64,000 bases of DNA from NCBI RefSeq assembly GCF_000024725.1, contig NC_013960.1, positions 2,590,001 through 2,654,000 on the forward strand. Direction: 5' to 3'. The DNA comes from Nitrosococcus halophilus Nc 4 (GTDB taxonomy: Bacteria; Pseudomonadota; Gammaproteobacteria; Nitrosococcales; Nitrosococcaceae). Shown one piece after another: positions 25,236 through 34,654 of this stretch. How positions within the stretch are numbered: position 1 is the stretch's first letter; each line of letters opens with the position of its first letter. The position numbers and the translations under genes were made by a program. The notes below the pieces were generated by a model. It ran no database searches. It worked only from the letters and a program-made list of their open reading frames with translations, and was not told the origin of the DNA.

Positions 25236-26681
25236 CTAGGTTCGAGTTTGGAAGCTCACGGTGAGGGTGACTTGGCCCTCTGCCGGGACAGGCAGTTGCC
25301 AGAGCGCAGTGTTGGCCGTTTCCCGTTGGTGGGGGTGGCTTTCGGTGAGAATATGCCAGTCGCCGGGGATAAATTCGGCGACCTTCACCAGAACCGATTC
25401 CTTTTTGGCATTGCGAAGCAAAATTTCAAAGGAGGCTTCAAAGGAGTTGGAATCTAGTTTGCGGTACTCGGTCCGCCGTTTTTCCGCGGTGACGTCAAAG
25501 GCCTGTCCTAGTTTTAGTTTGGCGGAGTCGTTTTTGGAGACATGATTAATCCGATCCTCCCCGACAAATTGGGTGTTGCCCTTGGAATCTTGCTTATAGA
25601 CTCGGATGATACCCGCTGGCAAAGGGAGGCCCAGTCCCGCTTTTTCAGTGTTATCGAAATGGAGGTAAACCATGACCGGAGGCTTTAAGATGGAGGAGGC
25701 TTGGGAATGGCCGTAGTAGAGATGGGGCGTATGGCTGCGGAGTTCATATTGTTTATGAACGGTGACCTCCTGGGCGCTTAACAAAGCGACCTGTTTGGTC
25801 TGATTGTTTTTGATGGTTGTGGTGCGTTCCAAACTGTACAGATGGTAGTCCAGTAAAGCCTCTTCTCGCATGGGGGGAGCCTCAGCGAGCGCCATGGCCT
25901 CTCGCGCTTGGCGCTTGGCGTAGTCAGCTACCGGAGTAACCCGATGGACGCTGCCCGCTACCAATTGCAGATGGGCATCCTGGTAAGCAGTCCCGGAGCG
26001 GTTAGTGAGAGTCACCCAACCATTTAGATCAAAGCGATCTTCGCTTTGATTGAGTTTAGCCACATAATCGGCTTTCCAGCTTAGGCCACTGGTAAGATAA
26101 CTCAGTTCTAGCTCCTGTTTTCCTGATATTGCCGTATGGAGTTGCAAAATCAGAGAGGGGCGCTCTCGCAGGTCTTGGGGAATATCCTGGTAGACCAGGC
26201 GGGAGGGGGAGATCCCTGTCTCAATACGGTCCTCGAAGCGCAGGATTATTCCCTGGTTGGCGGCGAGCAGAGTCGCCTGTTCAATGGTTTCCTCTCCGGT
26301 AGTGGGGTGGCGGTAAATAACGCCCACTTCGCGTCCCACATGTTTCTGAATCAAGGTTTGGGCGGTCAGCAAATCAAATTCATAGTTTTGCTCGATAATA
26401 GAGAAACCCTGGGGTTGGGAGAGATTACGGAGAAGGGCGGTCTCAGGTTGGATGTTGGCGCTGACGTCCATGAAAGCCAGCATATTATGCCCTTTTTTTA
26501 AGGCTACCCGACGCTGATCTTTTATCATGGCCAAGTCATTGTTGTAGATGGTCAGCGCCACCCTTTTTTGATCGGCATCGGTGGTGCGAATCTCTTCCTG
26601 GCTCCAAACGATAGGGCTTGAAAATAGAATCACCAGAGCAAGGGCTCCCGCACGAATCAATCTTGGTATCAGTGTAGTCAT
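25236..26681 (-). CDS. Secreted DUF4139 domain protein
   Basis: 481 residues from ATG 26681; the frame stays open upstream, but the signal peptide (IRAGALALVILFSSPIVWSQ) fixes the start. The mature protein begins with beta strands (VALTIYNNDLAMIKDQRRVA), continues with DUF4139 features in the middle (LELSYLTSGLSWKADYVAKL and WVTLTNRSGTAYQDAHLQLV) and ends in immunoglobulin-like strands (AEGQVTLTVSFQTRT). These proteins are exported; their role is unknown. It is in the same orientation as the GH57 gene with a 47-base gap, so the two may be co-transcribed. Confidence 0.85.
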   Translation of the reverse strand: MTTLIPRLIRAGALALVILFSSPIVWSQEEIRTTDADQKRVALTIYNNDLAMIKDQRRVALKKGHNMLAFMDVSANIQPETALLRNLSQPQGFSIIEQNYEFDLLTAQTLIQKHVGREVGVIYRHPTTGEETIEQATLLAANQGIILRFEDRIETGISPSRLVYQDIPQDLRERPSLILQLHTAISGKQELELSYLTSGLSWKADYVAKLNQSEDRFDLNGWVTLTNRSGTAYQDAHLQLVAGSVHRVTPVADYAKRQAREAMALAEAPPMREEALLDYHLYSLERTTTIKNNQTKQVALLSAQEVTVHKQYELRSHTPHLYYGHSQASSILKPPVMVYLHFDNTEKAGLGLPLPAGIIRVYKQDSKGNTQFVGEDRINHVSKNDSAKLKLGQAFDVTAEKRRTEYRKLDSNSFEASFEILLRNAKKESVLVKVAEFIPGDWHILTESHPHQRETANTALWQLPVPAEGQVTLTVSFQTRT

Positions 26682-27098
26682 TTCTTTAGTAGGGAATAGG
26701 GTTATCAAACTAGTATAGACCACGCTGTCTGTCCATAGGCAGCCCCCCATCGCCGTTGAGCTAGAGTTGGATTTGGCTTGATCGCGGAAGGCTTCAAGTG
26801 ATTGTTGAGACTGAATATATAGAATGTAAGATGGCATGAAATTGGTATTAGGTGAGCGGCATTAGTCTTTGTCTTCTATTCCCTCCTCTTTGATGGGGGA
26901 GGGGGAGGTGGGGGTGAGGAGCAAGTGCTATTACATCCCCCCATCCCGACCTTCCCCCGCAAGGGGGGAAGGGGCGAGATTCCCTACCTCTTTCTGTTTT
27001 CTTCCTGCGGTAAGGGCCTTAAGTAAGTTCGGGAATCCGATGACCTGCCCCATTTTGAAAGGTCGGTTCTAGAGTTATTGGCGCACGAAACTTGAATC
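26682..27098. other. Gene-free stretch with G/C-rich hairpin repeats
   Basis: The stretch 26880-26985 holds alternating G-rich and C-rich tracts (GATGGGGGAGGGGGAGG, then CCTTCCCCCGCAAGGGGGGAAG) able to form strong hairpins, of the kind often dispersed in proteobacterial genomes. The upstream part carries the leader of the DUF4139 gene. No gene recognised. Confidence 0.5.
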
Positions 27099-28166
27099 TC
27101 AGTCAAGTTTTAGTGCCTTAGCCGCAAGTTTAGTACCGATGACCCGCGCGCGAATCTTAGCGAATGCAGTTTCGCGGCCGGTGGAGGTGTCATCCTCGAA
27201 GGGGGAGAAGCCGCAATCATCCGTGGTCCCCAGTTGATGGACCGGAATGAATGCGGCTGCTTGCAGCACACGGTCCCTCACTGTTTCGGGGGATTCCACA
27301 TGGGGGTCGAGGACGTTGATCACCCCAATGAAGACACGCTGTTGGGGACGTAGGTGCCGAGCAATAATGGAAAGCACCCGCTCAGGGTCTTTTTCGCTTG
27401 CCATTTGTACATAAAAATTGCCGGCTTCCAGTTTGAACAGGCTCGGCAGCAGCTCGGCATAATCAACGTCGGCGCTATGGGTCGAGTCCTGGTCGCCACC
27501 GGGGCAGGTGTGTACACCGATACGTTGCCGCTGTTCAGGGGAGAAGGAGGCTAGCACCCGGTTGTTGAGATCGATGAAAGCCTGGAGAAGCTGCTTGGTT
27601 GGATCCAGTTTCACCGAGAGGCGCCCTTCGGTGAAATCGATTTGCACTCGGTGCGCGCCGGCATCAAAGCAGCCGTGGATGTCCTGGATGGCTTCCCGGA
27701 CCAAATCGTCTAGGAACTCTTCGCGAGGGTAGCCGTCGATATCCTCCGGAGGATAAATTAGGCTGAGCGCCGAAGCGGAAATCACCGCTTGTTTTATCGG
27801 CACGGTGGCGTAACGGCGGGCAGCGTGGGTATAGGTTTCGGCATGGACCCCGTAGCGAAAAGGGCCGGCGGTTAGCCGGGGAAGTCGGCGGGTATGTCCA
27901 TCTTGGAAAGGAATGACGATGCCGTCTGCAGTGATATTGGCCAAATCCTGTAGCGGATAGGTGGCAAAACTGGATTTGGTCTGTTCGCCGTCGGTGATAA
28001 TCGGGGAGCCGGTGGCCTCCAGTGCTTGAATGGTTTCCCGCAAAGCGACATCGTAGGCAGCCTCTAGTTCTTTAGTGGGAAGGCTGCCTTCACGGTGTTG
28101 GCGTATGAGTGCCAGCAGCTCCGGTGGGCGAGGAATGCTGCCGACGGCTTCGGTTGGAATCGACAT
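27099..28166 (-). CDS. MetE-core (cobalamin-independent methionine synthase C-terminal type) protein
   Basis: A 355-residue TIM barrel matching only the catalytic half of MetE. N-terminal: PTEAVGSIPRPPELL, then SPIITDGEQTKSSFATYPL. The zinc site is readable: GVHTCPGGDQDSTH (His-x-Cys), an upstream Glu candidate in VQIDFTEGRLSVK, and the last Cys in LGTTDDCGFSPFEDD. Short MetE-like proteins transfer methyl groups to thiols; substrates vary and some use methylcobamide donors. A full cobalamin-dependent MetH is also encoded nearby, so a different methyl donor or acceptor is likely. AGGAGA lies eight bases before the ATG. Confidence 0.88.
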   Translation of the reverse strand: MSIPTEAVGSIPRPPELLALIRQHREGSLPTKELEAAYDVALRETIQALEATGSPIITDGEQTKSSFATYPLQDLANITADGIVIPFQDGHTRRLPRLTAGPFRYGVHAETYTHAARRYATVPIKQAVISASALSLIYPPEDIDGYPREEFLDDLVREAIQDIHGCFDAGAHRVQIDFTEGRLSVKLDPTKQLLQAFIDLNNRVLASFSPEQRQRIGVHTCPGGDQDSTHSADVDYAELLPSLFKLEAGNFYVQMASEKDPERVLSIIARHLRPQQRVFIGVINVLDPHVESPETVRDRVLQAAAFIPVHQLGTTDDCGFSPFEDDTSTGRETAFAKIRARVIGTKLAAKALKLD

Positions 28167-28422
28167 TATTTTTCTCCTGGCAAAACGGTTTCATCATAGC
28201 AAGATGGACCGGAATTCCTATGGGTTAGCGACTCGCAGCCCGGAAACCGCAGCGATTAACCAACCCATGCGATGGAGTCTTTGTTAAGGTCATAATCTAG
28301 CATAGATGTTAGATTCCGCTTTAAATCCTTAATCCCCTGTGCTATTTCCTAAAGTGTTGAGGTAATGCCGAAGCATTGAAATCAGGATCCGAATAACAGC
28401 ACGGTTATAGCACTCCAATAGT

Positions 28423-30684
28423 ATGTGGCTCCGATGGTTCCCCTGGAAGTTTTTTATTGGGCGCTTAGCAAGGGCCCACGGGCTAATTGATCCCGTACAA
28501 GTACTGGCGCGTCTGGAGAGCTTCGCCCAGCCCTCCGAGGTCAAAGAGCCCTTAGAGCTACTTCGCGCTGGCGTGGTTTTCCATGCCCGTGGTCTTCTCA
28601 ACGCTGCCACTATCCAGCACAATCTGGATTGGATCTGGCCCTTTTGGGTGGAACGGCAGTTCGATCCCAAGGATGAAGCATTCATCCCCAGGGCTTTCTC
28701 CATCACCCATATCAACCTCACCCACCGGAACTGGACAGCCGTTGGAATTCCCGATGTTACAGAGCTGCCCATCGTCGATCCTCGGGGGCTGGTCACTCCA
28801 TTTTGGGATAGTTGGTCTCTGGATAGCTGGGTGATTAGTGAGGACGGCCGTTGGTTGGTTCCCTCACGGCTCGATACGGTCACCCACTACCTGGCCCTTG
28901 AGGAGGGGGGTGCGGTGGTGACCGAAAGCACTGCCCAGGGGTTGCAACTCCTTTCCCGGGTTCACGTCGCGATGGAAGAGGGCATCCCCACTTGCCAGAT
29001 ACACCTGACGGCCCGCGCTGACGCGAAGGCTTGGTTGGCGGTGAGCTTGCGCCCTTATAACCCAGAAGGGGTGAGTCTGTTGCACAAGGTTCATTTGAGC
29101 GAGGATGCCAGGGGGTGGGAGCTGGACCACCACCGGCGAGTGCGCTTCAACCAGCCAATGGAACGGGCCCAATTTTCCGACTATCGCTCGGGTGACGTTC
29201 ATACCCTGCTTCCAGCGGGAGCTGAGGCTCGTCAGGTCCACTGCAATGTGGGCATGGCGACTGCGGCGGCACTATTTACCATCGAACCAGAGCAGCCCAG
29301 GGAGCTTTTAGTGGGCGTTCCCCTCGCTGAAAAGGTGCAGCAGGGAGTAAATCCAGGGGATTCAGGCGCCGCACTGTGGCGGCACAGTCTTCAAACGTGC
29401 GCCAAGCTGGAATTGCCCGAGCGCCAATTCCAATTTCTCTACGATGCGGCGGTGCAGACCCTTATTCTCCATTCACCGACTGAGGTTTATCCGGGACCCT
29501 ACACCTACAGGCGCTTTTGGTTTCGTGATGCCGCTTTTATCCTGCATGCCCTCCTTTGTGGGGGGCTGAAAGATCGGGTGGAACGGACTTTAGATACCTT
29601 CCCCTCGCGGCAAACCCAGGGGGGGTTTTTCCATTCCCAGGAAGGGGAATGGGACTCGAACGGTGAAGCCCTCTGGATTTTCCAGCGCTTCTGTCAATTG
29701 ACAGGTCGCCCCCCTAAACAAGCGTGGCGGCGGGCGATTCTTCATGGAGGGCGCTGGCTCGTACGGAAGCGGTTGTCCGAGCAGTTGGAGGCGCCCCACG
29801 CCGGATTATTGCCAGCAGGGTTTAGCGCTGAGCACCTGGGGCCTAATGACTATTACTATTGGGACGATTTTTGGGGTGTGGCGGGGCTGAGAGCCGCAGC
29901 AGGGTTGCTAGAGTCCTACGGCGACGAAAAACATGCCCGTGAATTCCGTCTTGAATCGGACCGTTTCATGGCGGCCATTGAAAAGAGCCTGGCGGCGATA
30001 AAACCGGGTCTCAGTTATCCAGGAATGCCGGCCTCTCCCTATCGCCGAATGGATGCGGGGGCTATTGGTTCCTTGGCTGTAGGTTATCCCCTTCAGTTGT
30101 GTCCGGCCACCGACCCCCCATTGCTGGCAACCGCCTCTTATCTCATTGAGAACTGCTTTGTCGGGGGGGGCTTTTTTCAAGACATGATCCACTCAGGGAT
30201 CAATCCCTACCTGACTTTACATATTGCCCAGGTCCTGCTGCGAGCAGGAGATCCCCAGGCGTTGGAGCTGATGCAGGCAGTGGCAGGGCTGGCTTCTCCT
30301 ACGGGACAGTGGCCAGAAGCGATACATCCCCGGACTAGGGGTGGCTGCATGGGCGATGGGCACCACGTGTGGGCAGCGGCAGAGTGGGTGCTCATGATGA
30401 GGAACTGTTTTGTTCGAGAAGAAGAGGATCGCCTGATTCTGGCCTCCGGCATACCCATGAGGTGGCTTGAGGGGGGAGAGCCGATCTCTTATGGGCCGGC
30501 ACCGACACCATTTGGGGATATCACTGTTTCCCTGCGGCCAGAGGGCGAGAACGTGGTGGTTCATTGGCAAGGACAATGGCGCCAAGAGCCACCCCAGATA
30601 GAGGTCTGCTTGCCGGGCCTTGCTCCCTTGCATCCCCCGGAAGGCAAAGACCAGGTGACGGCAAAGGGAGTCATACCCTTGTGA
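28423..30684 (+). CDS. Six-hairpin (alpha/alpha barrel) glycosidase-like protein
   Basis: 753 residues. The N-terminal ~300 residues are a beta-sandwich domain (WIWPFWVERQFDPKDEAFIP; IPTCQIHLTARADAKAWLAV). Residues ~340-650 form an alpha/alpha barrel like those of GH15/GH63/GH37 enzymes: TYRRFWFRDAAFILHALL, GGFFHSQEGEWDSNGEALWI with acidic residues, NDYYYWDDFWGVAGLRAA, and GQWPEAIHPRTRGGCMGDGH near the end. The W-P-E and D-S-N-G sites are the likely catalytic region. A glycogen or maltosyl-linked substrate is possible, unproven. The stop overlaps the next gene's GTG, so it is co-translated with a glycosyltransferase. Confidence 0.8.
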   Translation: MWLRWFPWKFFIGRLARAHGLIDPVQVLARLESFAQPSEVKEPLELLRAGVVFHARGLLNAATIQHNLDWIWPFWVERQFDPKDEAFIPRAFSITHINLTHRNWTAVGIPDVTELPIVDPRGLVTPFWDSWSLDSWVISEDGRWLVPSRLDTVTHYLALEEGGAVVTESTAQGLQLLSRVHVAMEEGIPTCQIHLTARADAKAWLAVSLRPYNPEGVSLLHKVHLSEDARGWELDHHRRVRFNQPMERAQFSDYRSGDVHTLLPAGAEARQVHCNVGMATAAALFTIEPEQPRELLVGVPLAEKVQQGVNPGDSGAALWRHSLQTCAKLELPERQFQFLYDAAVQTLILHSPTEVYPGPYTYRRFWFRDAAFILHALLCGGLKDRVERTLDTFPSRQTQGGFFHSQEGEWDSNGEALWIFQRFCQLTGRPPKQAWRRAILHGGRWLVRKRLSEQLEAPHAGLLPAGFSAEHLGPNDYYYWDDFWGVAGLRAAAGLLESYGDEKHAREFRLESDRFMAAIEKSLAAIKPGLSYPGMPASPYRRMDAGAIGSLAVGYPLQLCPATDPPLLATASYLIENCFVGGGFFQDMIHSGINPYLTLHIAQVLLRAGDPQALELMQAVAGLASPTGQWPEAIHPRTRGGCMGDGHHVWAAAEWVLMMRNCFVREEEDRLILASGIPMRWLEGGEPISYGPAPTPFGDITVSLRPEGENVVVHWQGQWRQEPPQIEVCLPGLAPLHPPEGKDQVTAKGVIPL

Positions 30685-31964
30685 AAATTTGCATGCTGAC
30701 CAATACCTTTACGCCCCATGTTGGCGGAGTGGCCCGCAGCATATCGAACTTTACGGCCGAATACCGTCGGCTTGGTCATCAGGTGCTGGTGGTGGCCCCC
30801 CTGTTCGAGGGGACCCCCTTGCAGGAACAGGACGTGATCCGTATTCCCGCCATTGAACATTTCCGGGGCAGCGATTTTTCGATACCTTTGCCGGTGCCCG
30901 GCAGGCTTGCGGCTGCGCTTAAAAAATTTGCACCTGATGTGCTCCACTCCCACCATCCGTTTCTATTAGGCGATACGGCCCTCCGTATTGGGGCCGCTCA
31001 AAACCTCCCTGTAGTTTTTACTTACCATACCATGTATGAGCAGTATACCCATTATGTTCCGGCTGACTCCCCCCGGCTCAAGCGCTTTGCCATTGATCTG
31101 GCGAGTGGTTACTGCAACCTTTGCGATGGTGTTATCGCCCCTAGCGACAGTATTGCAAGGATACTCCGGCAACGGGGCTTGAAGGTGCCGATGGAGGTGA
31201 TTCCTACTGGCGTGGAGGTAGAATACTTTGTCCGCGGTGATGGTCAAGCCTTCCGGCGCGACCAGGGCATCCCCGCCGACGCTTTTCTCGTCGGCCATAT
31301 TGGCAGGCTCGCCCCGGAGAAAAATTTGAACTTCCTTTCCAATGCTGTCGCTCAGTTCCTGCTGCAAAATGAGAAGGCTCGTTTTTTAGTGGCGGGCGAC
31401 GGGCCTTCAGCACCCGAGATCAAGCGCTTGTTTGAGTCCCTGGGCCTCGGTAGCCGCTTGGACTTCATTGGCATCTTGAAAGGGAGCGATCTTGCAAATG
31501 CTTACCAGGCCATGGATGTATTCGTATTCGCCTCCCAGAGCGAAACCCAAGGTTTGGTGCTGGCCGAGGCGATGGCCGCGAGCACGCCAGTGGTCGCCCT
31601 TGATGCCCCTGGGGTCCGTGAAGTGGTCATTGATCATCGAAATGGACGCTTGCTGTTCCAAGAAGATGCCAAGGAGTTTGCAGCGGCTCTATCCTGGATG
31701 TGCTCTCTTACCCCAGCCGAACGTCGAAATTTTGAAGAGGCGGCTAGGGAAACGGCTAATCACTTTTCTATGACCCGATGCGCCCACCGAGCCCTCAAAT
31801 TTTACAATGCCATGCAAGCCAAGGTGCCGTCTCTCAAATCCATCGAAAGAAGTCATTGGGCCATTGCCAGGCACCGGATCGAGATCGAGTGGGAAATTAT
31901 GAGGAATATCGCGGCAGCAGTCAGTGATTCGGTTCGGACCCCCTCAGGAAATAATTCTCCATAG
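30681..31964 (+). CDS. Family 4 glycosyltransferase
   Basis: 427 residues from GTG 30681, which overlaps the stop of the glycosidase gene (GTGA); AGGGAG lies upstream. GT-B fold: N-terminal KICMLTNTFTPHVGGVARSI (glycine-rich acceptor side), HSHHPFLLGDTAL, TYHTMYEQYTHYVP; C-terminal donor domain VGHIGRLAPEKNLNF, VAGDGPS and the EX7E motif in ETQGLVLAEAMAASTPVVA. This pattern suits lipid or sugar alpha-glycosyl transfer by a retaining enzyme with a nucleotide-sugar donor. A second gene of the same type lies at 54795-55976. The last 60 residues are an extra helical tail. Confidence 0.92.
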   Translation: MKICMLTNTFTPHVGGVARSISNFTAEYRRLGHQVLVVAPLFEGTPLQEQDVIRIPAIEHFRGSDFSIPLPVPGRLAAALKKFAPDVLHSHHPFLLGDTALRIGAAQNLPVVFTYHTMYEQYTHYVPADSPRLKRFAIDLASGYCNLCDGVIAPSDSIARILRQRGLKVPMEVIPTGVEVEYFVRGDGQAFRRDQGIPADAFLVGHIGRLAPEKNLNFLSNAVAQFLLQNEKARFLVAGDGPSAPEIKRLFESLGLGSRLDFIGILKGSDLANAYQAMDVFVFASQSETQGLVLAEAMAASTPVVALDAPGVREVVIDHRNGRLLFQEDAKEFAAALSWMCSLTPAERRNFEEAARETANHFSMTRCAHRALKFYNAMQAKVPSLKSIERSHWAIARHRIEIEWEIMRNIAAAVSDSVRTPSGNNSP

Positions 31965-31966
31965 GT

Positions 31967-32082
31967 TAGGTTGTTCCCCGTCTCTATTTTCCTTTGTCCC
32001 TGTCGGTAGGTTCTAACATAGAGCCGTAGGGGAGCGCAGTGAAACCCCCTGCTACCCGCCAAGGTTTTCCAGCCGCTTCTCA
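31967..32082 (+). repeat. Dispersed 116-bp repeat, copy 1
   Basis: Shares CTATTTTCCTTTGTCCCTG-type sequence, GTCGGTAGGTTCTA, AGAGCCGTAGG and GGTTTTCCA with 61038-61165, in the same order. It lies directly after the glycosyltransferase stop and ends close to the terminator of the small heat-shock genes. It is not coding. Confidence 0.75.
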
Positions 32083-32090
32083 ATGTGAGA

Positions 32091-32117
32091 TAAAGGCCGG
32101 CCCTTAGCCGGCTTTTA
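32091..32117 (-). terminator. Probable terminator of the Hsp20 operon
   Basis: On the minus strand AAAGCCGGC, loop TAAG, GGCCGGCCTTT forms a GC-rich stem ending in a short T run. The Hsp20 stop codon TAA lies in the loop. The T run is short, so efficiency is uncertain. Confidence 0.5.
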
Positions 32118-32610
32118 CCTCAACACGGTGTTTTGTCTGCCGCGTTTTAGGCAGGGAAATCCATAATACCCCGCGGCGATACTTGGCGCGAGCCTCGCTT
32201 TCATTGACCTCGGTGGGTAAGGGCAGGGCCCGTTCAAAGCGCCCATAGGCCCGTTCCATCATATAATAGCGTCCCTCGCTTTGTTCCCGCTCTACCCGCT
32301 TTTCACCTCGGACAACCAGGGTGTTGTCAATGACTTCGATATCAAAATCGCTGACTTCCATGCCGGGGACTTCCAGCCGAACGGTCACGGTTTTATCATC
32401 CTCTTGGACTTCAGCGGCGAGTAGCCCCCAACGGGAGGCACTCTCCATGATCTGGTCTTCCGTGGTTTCCAGTTGTCCTCGCTGGGTCGTTGGTGAAAAG
32501 TGGGTGAGGGCTTGGCTTGCCCGTTCCCGCAGGTGATGCCAACCCTCGGTGAGGTAATCCCAAGCACGGGAGGCACCTTTATGGATTTGCTCTAGGGGAG
32601 ACATCCTCAT
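32104..32610 (-). CDS. Small heat-shock protein (Hsp20/alpha-crystallin)
   Basis: 168 residues. The N-terminal arm is helical (QIHKGASRAWDYLTEGWHHL), the alpha-crystallin domain runs from about residue 60 (WGLLAAEVQEDDKTVTVRLE, VPGMEVSDFDIEVIDNTLVV, RGEKRVEREQSEG), and the C-terminal strand has YRRGVLWISLPK, the A-x-x-x-GVL motif. The I-x-I anchoring tail is not clear. The protein holds unfolding proteins for Hsp70. It is the second gene of a two-gene unit, 63 bases after the other Hsp20. Confidence 0.93.
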   Translation of the reverse strand: MRMSPLEQIHKGASRAWDYLTEGWHHLRERASQALTHFSPTTQRGQLETTEDQIMESASRWGLLAAEVQEDDKTVTVRLEVPGMEVSDFDIEVIDNTLVVRGEKRVEREQSEGRYYMMERAYGRFERALPLPTEVNESEARAKYRRGVLWISLPKTRQTKHRVEVKAG

Positions 32611-32673
32611 TACTCCTTTTCTAGACCTTCAGTTATCCGTTTCATCGTGGCTCTTTGAGGCTGAGCCCTTGGC

Positions 32674-33120
32674 TTAGCCTTCAACCGTAATTTTACGGGG
32701 CTGCGCTTGTTGGCTTTTCGGGATCGCCAACTCCAGGACACCGTTTTGAGAACGGGCACTGACCTTGGCGGCATCGACCGTATTGGGCAATGCAAAGCGC
32801 CGTAAAAAGCTGCCGCTGACCCGTTCTGCCCGCTTATAACTTTGTTGTTCCCCGGAGTGGAGGGTTTCCCGGTGGCCTTTGAGCGTGAGAGTGCCTTTAT
32901 CCAGGGTCACCTCAATATCCTTGGCTTCAACGCCCGGTAGATCAGCATAAATGACAAAACGATCCGCCTCTTCTTTGATGTCTACGGCGGGAACCCAATC
33001 GCTGGTGGCAAGCTCGGCTTCGGTTTGAGCGTGCCGTAGGGGGTTGACCTCAAAGAGGCGATTGACTTCCCTTTGCAACTGGTTGAGCATGTCAAAAGGT
33101 TCATAGTGTCTAATAGCCAT
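32674..33120 (-). CDS. Small heat-shock protein (Hsp20/alpha-crystallin)
   Basis: 148 residues from ATG 33120; a GGAGG lies upstream, and a longer reading to 33222 would overlap the promoter. N-terminal arm FDMLNQLQREVNRLFEV; alpha-crystallin domain with WVPAVDIKEEADRFVIYADL, PGVEAKDIEVTLDKGTLTLK and RVSGSFLRRFALPNTVDAAK; the end has NGVLELAIPKSQQ and an I-x-V tail. This is the common proteobacterial type that oligomerises through the tail. It is first in the unit, under the sigma-32 promoter at 33195-33223. Confidence 0.95.
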   Translation of the reverse strand: MAIRHYEPFDMLNQLQREVNRLFEVNPLRHAQTEAELATSDWVPAVDIKEEADRFVIYADLPGVEAKDIEVTLDKGTLTLKGHRETLHSGEQQSYKRAERVSGSFLRRFALPNTVDAAKVSARSQNGVLELAIPKSQQAQPRKITVEG

Positions 33121-33194
33121 TTTCTCTTTTCCTCCTGGGATGGGAGTTTTAATTAAGTTCGGGAGCGCGGTTACTGGTCCCTTCTTAGCAAAAG

Positions 33195-33223
33195 AAATGG
33201 GGATGATTTCGAGCGCTTTCAAG
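33195..33223 (-). promoter_or_regulatory. Sigma-32 (heat-shock) promoter
   Basis: On the minus strand CTTGAAA (33223-33217) and CCCCATTT (33202-33195) are separated by 14 bases, an almost exact match to the RpoH consensus CTTGAA-N11..16-CCCCAT. It lies about 75 bases before the Hsp20 ATG at 33120. Expression of both Hsp20 genes is therefore expected to be heat inducible. Confidence 0.88.
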
Positions 33224-33249
33224 GGGGCACTGTTGGAGTTTCGCCATGA

Positions 33250-33400
33250 CTGAGTGCGGTTCGGTCCCTCCTCCCCTTGTCAGCCTGGAGAATTCGCGTT
33301 TCTCAGCAGTCCTCGGGCGGTGGCTAGGCCACGGCCCTTGGGGTCTTCACCGCTCCACGCGCTTTATCGGTTCCGGCGCTCCCCGCCGTACCCAACATCA
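33250..33400 (-). ncRNA. Possible omega/guide RNA region at the tnpB 3' end
   Basis: In IS200/IS605 elements the tnpB 3' end and the adjoining right end encode an RNA scaffold followed by a guide. The bases after the tnpB stop (minus strand CTAGCCACCGCCCGAGGACT, then GCTGAGAAACGCGAATTCTC) are conserved-looking and structured. The guide would be the sequence beyond about 33280. This rests on family knowledge and position only. Confidence 0.35.
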
Positions 33401-34495
33401 AAACATTCTTGGCCGCGTTAATATCCCGGTCGTGCTCCGTTCCACAGTCCGGGCATTCCCACTCGCGAACTTTGAGCGGCATGGACTCTTGAATAGTCCC
33501 GCACTCAGAGCACCTCTTGCTGGTGGGTGCCCAGCGGTCCACGATAAACACTTCCCGGCCATAGCTGCTTTGTACTCCATTTGCCGCTTGAGCTCATACA
33601 GCCCGCAATCCGCAACGGCTTTGCTCAAGCGGCGGTTTCTCAACATCCCTGTGATATTCAAATCCTCCAGACAAATCACTGGGTTCTCGTTGACTATCTT
33701 GGAGGATTGTTGGTGCAGAAAATCCCGGCGGCTATCGGCTATCCGGGCATGGATACGCGCCACTTTTTGCTGTTGATGGCGGCAACGCTGAGAGCTTTTC
33801 TTTTTCTTGCTCAGGCGACGCTGAGCCTTTTTCAATTGACGGGCATATTGATAGGTATATTTAGGCGCACCGGACTTATACCCACTAGAGGTGACCCCCA
33901 CATCCTTAACCCCCACATCCACCCCAACAGCGTTCTTGCGGGCAGGCAGAGCGGCAATCTCCACCTCACAGGCCATGCTGACAAAATAACGGCCAGCGGG
34001 GTCTTTACTGACCGTCACCATTTTGGGGATACCCATCATCCTGCGAGACCATTTCAGCTTAAGCGCCCCAAGCTTTGGCAGCTTCAACAACTTGCTTTCG
34101 GCGTTGAAATTCTTCGCCACATGGCGTTGGTCCAATTGATAGCGTACCGATTGGGTCTGATGGCGTCTCTTAAAGCGGGGATACTTGCCCCGACCGGCGA
34201 AGAAGTTTTTAAACGCCCTATCTTGGTCCCTCAGTTTTTGGGTATGGCAACTGGCGGTGGCTTCGCTCAGCCAGGGGCATTCCGTTTGCTTCAGTGCCGT
34301 CAATTGGCGGCTGAGGCTGATAGTGTTCAGCGACTCGCCCTGCGCTTGATACGCCTTCGTTCGCGTTTCCAACGCCCAATTCCACACATAGCGGGCATGG
34401 CCGAATTCAATGGCCAATTGCCGCTTTTGCGTGGGTGTGGGGTAAAACCTGAATTTGTAGCCCCGTTGCGTTACCACGCAGCCATCATGCCACAA
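33324..34495 (-). pseudogene. TnpB (IS200/IS605 family), frameshifted
   Basis: The first frame has the N-terminal HTH (YKFRFYPTPTQKRQLAIEFG), the RuvC motifs VGVDVGVKDVGVT (first Asp) and NPVICLEDLNITGM (Glu), and stops in a wrong frame after AAMAGK. The next frame gives VFIVDRWAPTSKRCSECGTI, CPDCGTEHDRDINAAKNV, with the CxxC zinc pairs and last Asp. A small indel near 33550 separates them. All catalytic residues are readable. TnpB is an RNA-guided nuclease. No tnpA is present, so the element belongs to the tnpB-only (IS1341-like) kind. It lies 160 bases downstream of the ABC-F gene. Confidence 0.9.
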
Positions 34496-34654
34496 CTGTC
34501 GCCTATGGCAAAAGAGTACTCAAGGGCTGGCCAACTACGCAAAACGCGAATTCATGGCCAAACGCGAGTAATCGGCCCTCGCGCTCGACGCGCCGTTTCA
34601 CTTCGCACTCTCGCTAGGGGGGCGTCGTGCATCCATGCACTCCTTCAAGGCGAA

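Noticed and set aside
34496-34654. Possible small gene between tnpB and the ABC-F gene
   Set aside because: Only short frames; the sequence is the left end region of the tnpB element.
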